From positions 11,110,501 to 11,174,500 of the forward strand of contig NC_061779.1 of NCBI RefSeq assembly GCF_022458985.1: a DNA stretch of 64,000 nt, given 5' to 3'. Positions 56,037 to 64,000 of the stretch are shown here, piece by piece (within the stretch, counting starts at the first letter, position 1; each line of letters starts with the position of its first letter). Source of the DNA: Mugil cephalus. Its lineage: Eukaryota > Chordata > Actinopteri > Mugiliformes > Mugilidae. The notes beneath the pieces are model-generated. The model worked only from the letters and a program-made list of their open reading frames with translations, was not told the DNA's origin and did not search any database. Both the position numbers and the translations under genes were made by a program.

Positions 56037-58232
56037 TTTTTCCTCAAGTCTACTGTCTGAAGCCAATGAATGCGAATGGCAGTGATGTGACATGGATCAT
56101 GACGGCTCTGGATTCCTGCTTCTATTTCTCTCTTCCAACTACATTTATTAAACAAAGGTTGAGAGCGGTAATGCAAAAAACAAAAAAAAACAAAAAAAAA
56201 AAATTGCACTGAATAGATGAAACGTTTTTAAACGGTTGTAATTTCCACTAGGTACTGTACTTTTAATTGAAATGCGACACACCGCGACGACCTGGCCCAT
56301 GTCTGCAACCCCTCAGGACCCCAACCCGCCGGTATCCAGTGTACCGCGGCAGACCACACTTCCATAACCTCTGCTCTTTGAGAGCCGCCTGACGTCGTGG
56401 CACTCTGAGATTTTTCTCTTAACTTGTCAGTATCTGAACACTGTCGATGAAAGCGGTCTAGTAACCTCTTCTCTTGCACGCAGACTCAAACACACTGTAT
56501 ACGTGTGGAGACGGTATGATTTGCAAACATCATGTCTTCAGGCCAAACGTGTCTTAAAGGGATAGTTTGCATAGGAAGCCCTGGAATTTTGCTGGCTCTA
56601 GCTTCAAACATTTAACGTTTCGTGGCAGCAGAAATACACACACACGCCGTCGTAAATTTGTCGAGACCTGCCAGTTTGGGTGGTTTTGCCGCGTACTCAC
56701 TGCTGTGTATTTGCGAGCACTACAGTATGATGTCATGAAAAGCTAAACAGCACTTTAGAGGCGCTGAAATCGAGGTTTGGTTGCTTTGGCTGCGAGACGA
56801 CGAACCCATTTCTCATCTGTGACATTTTATCAATGCGTGTTCGAGGCTTGACGATGGACGTGATAACTCAGGGAGTTATCCAGGTTTAAGGTTTTACACA
56901 CTTCCCCGCGTACTGTTCATTGGTATGCGGCGTAGAGATTCTGTTCACCTGTGCGTCTGTGTTCGTATTGTGAGCTGTCGTCATTCGGATAAGCCATAGC
57001 TTTAGCTCTTTTTCTTTTTTTTTTTTTTGTCTTTTTTCATGTACTGTTATGCACTGACAGTCAAAAGACACGATGATGTCTGTAGTGCGTACAAAGAGAC
57101 ACACAACTTTGCCATGCTGACATTTGTTGAGGGACTGTGCTATGCAGAGCAATCATTCCATGAGTTTCTAAACTTTAAAAAAGTTCTGTTATTTCCTCTC
57201 AGTGTGTAAAGGTCACGTGCATGACTCCTAAAGATATGAAATCCTTTGCTGTCTTGTAATATGATATTTGGTGAGAACTTGAACAGAGTCGATGTGTGCT
57301 ACGGATCCCGTTGCTATTTACCTCGTAATTTTTTGCCCATGGTCGAAAACTGCAGATTTAGCTTTTATTCCAAGAGGAAAAAAAAAAAAAAAAACATTTA
57401 TAGCAATTATGTGATGACCTGTTTGTTTAGAGATCCACTCAACACGTGGTTGAGTTGATTTATTTTATAGAATTTACCAAAGTATAACAAAGTTATTGGC
57501 TATTGCACTTAAGTATACTGATTCTGATTAAGCAAAAGAAAAAAGAAAAAAAAAAAAATCTCAAAGCGATATATAAAATTTATAAAAGGTTACACATCCA
57601 GCAAAATTATTATTTTGGCCCACGTAACATTCATTTTGTATTTTATCCCCTGCGACCGTATGTTGCATTAAAGTTTTATAGAACGGGCTGAGTATAGAAG
57701 AGTACAATATACAAACTAACCCCATATCTAACCGAGTTACGCCCCAACATTTCATGACGCATCGTTCAGTCTCTCCAGCCACGATTTTTATTCCCGAGGA
57801 CTGTTGAGGATGTTTCCAATAAGAACTCTTGTTTCAAGGATAGAAGAGAAATATGAAGAATTCCGTCTTTTTTTCCCTAGTGCTTGAATTATGAGGAGCT
57901 GAACTCACAAGGACCCTTGAGTCTGTGTCCGAAGTGCCTTTGGACATTCCTGCTCGGACACACAATGAGGCCGTGTGGCGTTCGGAGACCTCCTCCCACG
58001 TGGGTCGCCTCAGCTGACTGAACGGAGGGCTAAAACGTATCATTGGATTAACTTGACCCAACATGGCGAGCCGTGCTCATCCTCTGTGAAGTGGAGGCTT
58101 GTTCAGAGATGAAACAGAAACCTGTACATGTTGGCTTCGATACTCACTACCTAACCAAACACCCTGAGCTATGGAGTTGTGCCATAGATGCAAAACTGGT
58201 CATTTTTAAAAGGCAAAAAGGACATTTTGTAT

Positions 58233-58259
58233 TACTACTACTACTACTACTACTACTAC
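58233..58259. repeat. (TAC)n microsatellite
   Basis: Nine trinucleotide units downstream of bmal2. Confidence 0.9.
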
Positions 58260-58570
58260 AACGTCTTTGTTCCCATTTATCTTGTTCAATCATTGCACTG
58301 TTGTGACTGTCATTTTTCCCCAGGAAGCTAAAATATTTCTCACACATCATCTTATTTGGTAACCGAGTGATAACCCCTTTTAAGAGGTCACGTACTTTGC
58401 TTTTGTCTCCATGTGAAATAAAATAGTTTTGGTAAGCTGGGGAACTTTTTTTTTTTACTATTATTTCATCACATTTCATCGCTTTGTATTGTAAAAGTTG
58501 CTTTAGATTGTTTCACAACATTTGACCCAGAAAGTCAAGACTGCACCTGAGGAAAGGACCTTACGGTATA

Positions 58571-59742
58571 CACTCACTGACCATTTTATTAGGTACACCT
58601 GTTCAATTGCTTGTTAACACAAATAGCTAATCAGCCAATCACATGGCTGCACTTCAATGCATTTAGGCACGTAGAGGTGATCAAGACAAGTTCAAACCGA
58701 GCATCAGAATGGGGAAGAAAGGGGATTTAAGTAACTTTGAATGTGGTTTGGTTGTTGGTGTCAGATGGGCTGGTCTGAGTGTTTCACAAACTGCTGATCT
58801 ACTGGGATTTTCACACACAATCATCTCTAAGGTTTACAAAGAATGGTCCGAAAAAGAGAAAATATCCAGTGGCAGTTGTGCGGATGAAAATGTCTTGTTG
58901 ATGTGAGAGGTCAGAGGAGAATGGACAGACTGGTTGAAGATGATAGAAAGGCAACAGTAACTCGTTATGTCTAATAAATACAGAATACCATTTTTGAACA
59001 TACAACACGTCCAACCTTGAAGAAGATGGGCCACAGCAGCAGAAGACCTCACCGGGTACCACTCCTGTCAGCTAAGAACGGGAAACTGAGACCACAGTTC
59101 GCACAGGCTCAACAACATTGGACAATGGAAGATTGGAAAAACGTGGCCTGGTCTGTTGAGGCTCAATTTCAGCTTCGACATTTGGATGGCAGGGTCAGAA
59201 TTTGGCATAAACAAAATGAAAGCATAGATCCATCCTGCCTTGTTCAGAGTGGTGGTGGTGGTGTAATGGTGTGGGGGATATTTTCTTGGCACACTTTGGG
59301 ACCCTTAGTACAAACTGAGCATGGTTTAAATACCACAGTCTACCTGAGTATTGTTACTGACCATGTCCGTCCCTTTATGACCACAGTGGACCCATCTTCT
59401 GACGACTACTTCCAGCAGGATAATGCACCATGTCACAAAGTCATATCATCTCAAACTGGTTTCTTGAACATGACAATGAGTTCACTGTACTCCAATGGCC
59501 TCCACAGTCACCAGATCTCAACCTCTGGGATGTGGTGGAACAGGAGATTTGCATCATAGATGTGCAGCTGACAAATCTACAGCAACTGTGTGATGCTATC
59601 ATGTCAATATGGACCAAAATCTCTGAGGAATGTTTCCAACACCTTGTTGAAAGGAGCCACGAAGAATTAAGGCAGTTCTGAAGGTGAAAGGGGGTCCAAC
59701 CTTTTGCTAGCAAGGTGTACCTAATAAAGTGGCCAGTGAGTG
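58571..59742 (+). mobile_element. Tc1/mariner (DD34E-type) transposon, inactive
   Basis: 1172 bp bounded by imperfect inverted ends: cactcactgaccattttatt on the left and the inverse of aataaagtggccagtgagtg on the right. A TA dinucleotide flanks each side, as expected for Tc1 target sites. Between the ends is a plus-strand transposase reading frame, decayed (separate entry). Confidence 0.92.
58709..59681 (+). pseudogene. Tc1-like transposase pseudogene
   Basis: The N-terminal helix-turn-helix part (MGKKGDLSNFECGLVVG, LSVSQTADLLGFS) reads from 58709 and stops near 58906. Downstream, 59017-59559 and 59430-59681 carry the catalytic region in other frames: GGGVMVWGIFSW, FQQDNAPCHK, PPQSPDLN. At least two frameshifts break it. 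Where Tc1 family members have SPDLNPIEN-LWD, this copy reads SPDLNLWD, so the segment with the third catalytic acidic residue is deleted. It cannot make active transposase. Confidence 0.9.
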
Positions 59743-59744
59743 TA

Positions 59745-60449
59745 TGTCTTATTCTGTTGTTCCCCTCTCTACTGCTTTATATCTGGATTCTCTTTAGATT
59801 TGAGGATCCCAGAGGAAACTCTTTCTGTATTTGTCTGCTGCGGCCATCATGACATAAACTAATATGTAACTAACATGAATTTTGACAAATACCTGAAGGG
59901 CCACTATATGTGTGTGTTAAAGAAAATTAATCAACTGTTGCAAAAGCATGTGAACCCATTAACAGCCATAAGAGGAACTAAACATTTCCGGTAACTGCTG
60001 ATCTGCTGTCTACAGCTGCTCGGAGGCATTTTAGCCCATCCCTCGGTACAGAGCCGCTACAGTTGTTTTCCTCACACAAACTGCTTTGACCCAGTTTCTA
60101 TGTCCTATCATTTATGGAGCAGCACCGTACATTTGGTCCAAACAGCAAAATAGTAAGAACACTTTAGGAACACAGAATTAAACGTGTCTAATCAAGCTTG
60201 TGACGGCCTTATATCTCTTGGTGCAGTAGATTGAGAGGCAGCCTGCCTCTTTAGTAATTACGTTCTCCGTCTACTACCCCCACGTACCGTCTTTTTATTT
60301 CCCCCCCTCTGAGGAGATTAGCTCAGAGTAATTTGTCAAATGTGATAAGGCAGCTGTGTGCGCATTTAAGAAAGCATGGTGTAAGCTGGGATTTGTAGTG
60401 TATATAAAGCCAGTGGAGAATCGGGAGCTGTTGCTTACTTCGTTGCAGA
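59745..60449. other. Upstream region of the GCAP gene
   Basis: No coding sequence. It ends in a TATA-box promoter (60401-60409). A gagatta word near 60312 resembles the TAAT-C core bound by CRX/OTX photoreceptor factors, which is only suggestive. Confidence 0.5.
60401..60409 (+). promoter_or_regulatory. TATA box of the GCAP gene
   Basis: tatataaag lies 41 nt before the ATG at 60450, which places transcription start near 60430 and implies a very short 5'UTR. The position fits a strong tissue-specific promoter. Confidence 0.6.
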
Positions 60450-63176
60450 ATGGGCCAAGCTGCTACTCTGCCATGTAAGAGGGGGGAGTCTTATGTTACA
60501 GAACTGTATCAGTGGTTCAGGTAAGATTTTAATTTGGCTTTTGAAGTTCCACAGGAGAGCTAAGGGAGTTCCAAGCTTTAGAAGTATTCAAGAACTTTAA
60601 GTGAAAGATGAAAGCGAGCAGGAAATGTCCCATTAGAGCTCTTTCAACTTGCAGAGTTTCTGTATGTGTGAACTTTAAAATTGTTATTTTTTGGTGGATC
60701 AACAGAGAAAATTATCTGCCAGTGGACATAGAATATATTTTTTTATTTTACCTGCATTCTTCAGTGTCCTGAATAATTCAAGTCGAAATGCTTAGGTGCT
60801 TTTTTTTAATGACTCCAGCCTGTTAAATTAAGGCCCTTTTACTTTTTCAAACCCATTTGAGTGCCTGGATTTTTTCTGCATTTTTCTGCATGATTTTTCC
60901 ATTTTCCTTCCGTCATTAGTTCCCTTTCCAGTCCACCACTGATTTGAGGGACACCAGTAGCGCTCGGGCCATTTTTCTTTTTCTTTTTCCTTTTTGCATC
61001 ACTGCTTCACACAGCCACAATGTTGCATTCGTGTTTCGGGGTGTAAACAAGCTTTTGATCAAGCGTAATCTCTGCAGGCTGTGGATGGGCCGACCTTAAT
61101 TCGGCCCATCCAACATTAACATTTTCTCCAAATCCTAACCTTTGGCCGAAACTGCTAGTATTGTGTGTATTACCCCCAAAACCGTTTTAAATGCGTTTTC
61201 TGTTGCGACAGAAAGTTCATCAACGAATGTCCGAGCGGGCTGATCACTCTTCACGAGTTTAAAAGGCATTTCTGTGACGGGACTGTGGGCAGTGAGTCAG
61301 CAGAGTACGCAGAACAGATTTTCCGCACCTTGGACAATAATGAAGTAAGCGACGCTAACAAGCACACAATAAATGGCAGTCTATCACAACAACACAACAC
61401 ACCAGTAGAGATGAAGTGAGCGGTGATGCTGGGCTGTGTTTCTTCAGGACGGGGTGGTTGATTTCAGGGAGTACGTCATGGCCATCAGCATGCTCATTGA
61501 GGGTTCAGCCGTCCAGAAGCTGCGCTGGTCGTTCAAGCTCTACGACAAAGACAAGGACGGGGCCATCACAAAGGAGGAAATGCTGGAGATTATGGAGGTT
61601 TGTGTGTGTGTGTGCGTGTGTGCTTGGCTACACAAAACTCTGTGATAAGTCCCACATGTTGCATCTTTCAGTTTGGCTGGTGTGTGTGTGTTTCCTTGTG
61701 TTCACAGGCTGTTTACAAGATGAACGTAGCTGCTGCTTTCACCGAGCCCAACCCCCTTACAGCCGAAGAATGCACCAACAGGATATTTGTGAGATTAGAT
61801 AAAGACAACAACGGTGAGGAAACGTCATTTCTCTGATTTCAGCTCGGGATCTAACAGTGATGATCATAGAGATGAGGCGCCTTGTGTGTGATTTTGACCT
61901 CAAGGGGATAACCTCCTGAGACATAAGCATTTGTTTGAGATTTATCTTAATTTCTTTGAGATAAGATTAATGTCTTTAGGTATTTGGGATTGGAGAACCT
62001 AAGAAGTATAAAAAATATGCATCCTCTGTGTATTTAAATTTAAATCACCAATGTGTACCAAAATATAAAACTGGAAACAATGAAATCCCAACGTCCTCAA
62101 ATGAGTACTTGTTAATTTGTTAAATTTTCATGTCATATCAAACTAGAAAAGTTAATAAACATAACTAAACAAGTGCATTGACCTTTCGCTAACAAGATAA
62201 AAGTGCATCCTTACAAAGACAACGGGTCTAAATGAAGTAGAATAAACTGCCACCAACCTAAAACCTAATGTCCACATATGAGGACGCCAGGTCTTAGATG
62301 GTTAAGAGTTGGGTTTTCTGTAGAAGAAGGCGAATATACCAACGAGACAAAACTTGCCATAATGAAAGACGTCACCATGAGAGCCCACAACAAACCAAAT
62401 ATACGAAACAACTGGAAATCTTGAGGTTAATCAGCTGAAACTCATCTGAAATGTAGGTTTGTAGGTCACAACCGTGGAGATAGAATGAAGCAAGCTTACA
62501 TAAAAGATGATTTAATGGGAGTCCTCGATCTGAAGGACAATACTGAAGGACGTTTAGCACAAGTACGGTGATTGTGGAAGTCACTCTCTACAAGGAGCTT
62601 TAAGTTGTGCTCTTTTCTCAGTAATAGATTTGATTGAGCACTAGATTCACGACATGTTTAAATCTACCCCTGTTTACAATGTCCATTGTTTTATCAGTTA
62701 TTTCATGTTATTAGTTTTCTGTTCTTTTTATGTAGAGTACTTCTTATTTTAAAAGTGCCTCATTAATCAATAAATAAAGTAAAATGAAGTCACATAATTC
62801 AGTAGCAGAGGTTACATTTTAGGTGGTAAACGTCTTACGAGAGCCTCTGCAAAATGATTTATCACAGAATATTGCAGCTAATGTTCTTTCTATGTGGATA
62901 ACATATTTTACAGAAAGTGGCAAATTAACATAAAAAAAAAAACTTGAAGCTCCTCGTAATACTGACAGATGACAGGAGAGAATCAGATCAGATCATATTA
63001 ATAGAGCCTGTCCTCTCTGTGTCTAATCGCTGCCTGTAGCCATCATCAGTCTGGAGGAGTTCATAGAGGGAGCGCTGGATGATGATTGGATCAGAGAGAT
63101 GTTGGAATGTGACCCCAGCACTGTGAAGGTGGAGAGGCCCCTGAGGAGGGACGCTGCTTTGGGGACCCACGGTTGA
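60450..63176 (+). CDS. Guanylyl cyclase-activating protein (GUCA1/GCAP family)
   Basis: Neuronal-calcium-sensor protein that tunes retinal guanylyl cyclase in photoreceptors according to calcium. Exons: 60450-60520, 61212-61344, 61448-61597, 61708-61813, 63040-63176; 597 nt, 198 aa. MGQAATLP gives the N-terminal Gly for myristoylation. EF-hand 1 is the usual disabled CPSG form (Cys30-Gly33). EF2 loop, residues 65-76 (DNNEDGVVDFRE), and EF3 loop, 101-112 (DKDKDGAITKEE), look functional. The EF4 loop, 149-160 (DKDNNAIISLEE), has Ala in place of the position-6 Gly. The QKLRWSFKLYD stretch is typical of GCAPs. Which teleost paralogue this is (guca1a-g or the GCIP type) I cannot decide. bmal2 lies upstream, separated by the Tc1 element. 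Confidence 0.92.
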
Positions 63177-63311
63177 CCTGAAGTGGGGTTTTATTGTATA
63201 CTTTGCACTGTATCGCATATACTGTAAACTGTGTAGAGAGAAACAAGCCAGTTCATGGTCGGACTCAAATTTCCAGGATCCAGATTATATCTTCATCTGT
63301 TGATTAGCTTT

Positions 63312-63317
63312 AATAAA
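63312..63317 (+). terminator. Likely polyadenylation signal of the GCAP gene
   Basis: AATAAA 136 nt after the stop codon; first canonical signal downstream. Confidence 0.55.
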
Positions 63318-63629
63318 GAAAACATTTAACACACATTTTATATTTCTTGACTAAGTTTACCTATGTTTTTGTGCTGCTTCATTTGACATTGTTTTCTGTT
63401 TTCAGTTTACGTCCTACTTACATTGTTAAGTACCTGTTCTGCACGTGTGGCCTGATTAACTTGTATGCATTGTATTGAACCTCCAACAATATTTGAGTAA
63501 ACATGTTGTAACTTGCTGAAAAAAATCTGTGCCTCCCAGAATGTCGTTGGTTTTCCATGCCTTGTCATGCTGTCCACACAGCCTTTTTCTGCATACTACC
63601 ATAATTTAAACTGGCGCTGACCCACGGTT

Positions 63630-64000
63630 GCTTTAGGTGGCACCACGACCGAGCACTAGCCAAGTTGGCAGAGTTCCCGGAAAGATGCAGGGTGGCAGCA
63701 AACCGCATCCAAGAAACAGCAAGGTCTTCGCTAGCAGCTTTCGTCAAGCCCGGCGAAATGCATCCACACAGGAAATTATCATCCTGAGACCAGGCAAGGA
63801 GTGGCAAATGCTGGCAGACCTCAGAAGACAGCTGGTCTTCCTGCCCGAGAGAGATCGTAACAACTACTCTTAGACCAGACACTGTCGTGTGGTCTGCTTT
63901 GGAGAGATCAGTCGTCATGGTCGAGCTTACCATCCCCTGAAAACAGGGTACGACAGCAGCTCTGTCAGTGGAGTGTCAAGAGGCGAAAGGAAATGGAAAG
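63630..64000 (+). pseudogene. Degenerate transposable-element coding fragment, cut by window edge
   Basis: Read with frameshifts, the plus strand shows WHHDRALAKLAE, ADLRRQLVFLPE, TTLRPDTVVWS and VVMVELTIP. The order '..H-D-L---A', 'LRPD-V-WS' and 'V-ELTVPWE' recurs in retroelement-derived proteins of fish genomes. Stops and frame changes show it is dead. The element class is not certain and the rest lies beyond base 64000. Confidence 0.6.

Larger units (their letters stand above)
55726..58570 (+). other. bmal2 3'UTR and downstream DNA
   Basis: No coding sequence. It contains a (CTC)n tract at 56001-56036 and several A/T runs. A canonical AATAAA at 58417-58422 and an ATTAAA near 57667 could end the bmal2 transcript, which would give a 3'UTR of roughly 2-2.7 kb. 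Also a (TAC)n tract at 58233-58259. Confidence 0.5.

Noticed and set aside
55999-56209. 103-codon minus frame with a poly-Glu run
   Set aside because: Created by the (TCC)n tract in the bmal2 3'UTR; no homology.

Overview
The window is nuclear DNA of a ray-finned (teleost) fish. Split genes with GT-AG introns, AT-rich introns, Tc1-like and hAT-like transposon copies and long microsatellites all point to this. The recognisable genes are vertebrate-specific and closest to their fish or mammalian orthologues. I found no bacterial, phage or CRISPR content. Exon models were built by hand from splice sites and protein similarity. For the complete multi-exon genes the exon lengths sum to an open frame: nr1h4 485 aa, slc17a8 585 aa, bmal2 637 aa, GCAP 198 aa.

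Layout from left to right. (1) ube2n (K63 ubiquitin-conjugating enzyme Ubc13) on the minus strand, 196-4475; its last 41 coding bases lie off the left edge. (2) c1qtnf4 (secreted protein with two C1q domains), plus strand, 7471-8496, with an unclear N-terminus. (3) nr1h4 (bile-acid receptor FXR), minus strand, nine coding exons, 10015-21835. (4) slc17a8 (vesicular glutamate transporter VGLUT3), minus strand, twelve coding exons, 25724-35322. NR1H4 and SLC17A8 are also adjacent on human chromosome 12q23. (5) A 1367-aa intronless, repeat-built coiled-coil protein on the minus strand, 38912-43015. It ends in one hydrophobic segment and a 40-residue Cys-rich tail that resembles a KASH peptide in layout. 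(6) bmal2 (clock bHLH-PAS factor) on the plus strand, 44073-55725, divergent from the coiled-coil gene with start codons about 1.06 kb apart. (7) A decayed Tc1/mariner element, 58571-59742. (8) A guanylyl-cyclase-activating-protein gene (photoreceptor calcium sensor), plus strand, 60450-63176. (9) A degenerate transposable-element coding fragment running off the right edge.

The genes do not form a pathway or operon. They cover ubiquitin signalling, a secreted C1q factor, bile-acid sensing, glutamate loading of vesicles, the circadian clock and phototransduction. The most unusual item is the coiled-coil gene. It has 14 copies of a roughly 77-88-residue unit, a recent 663-bp internal duplication, no introns, and a C-terminal tail matching KASH peptides in length, in the position of one cysteine and in terminal prolines. 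I regard it as a candidate undescribed nuclear-envelope or ER tail-anchored tether, which is a hypothesis only. Transposon remnants fill much of slc17a8 introns 3, 4 and 9 and bmal2 introns 7 and 10.
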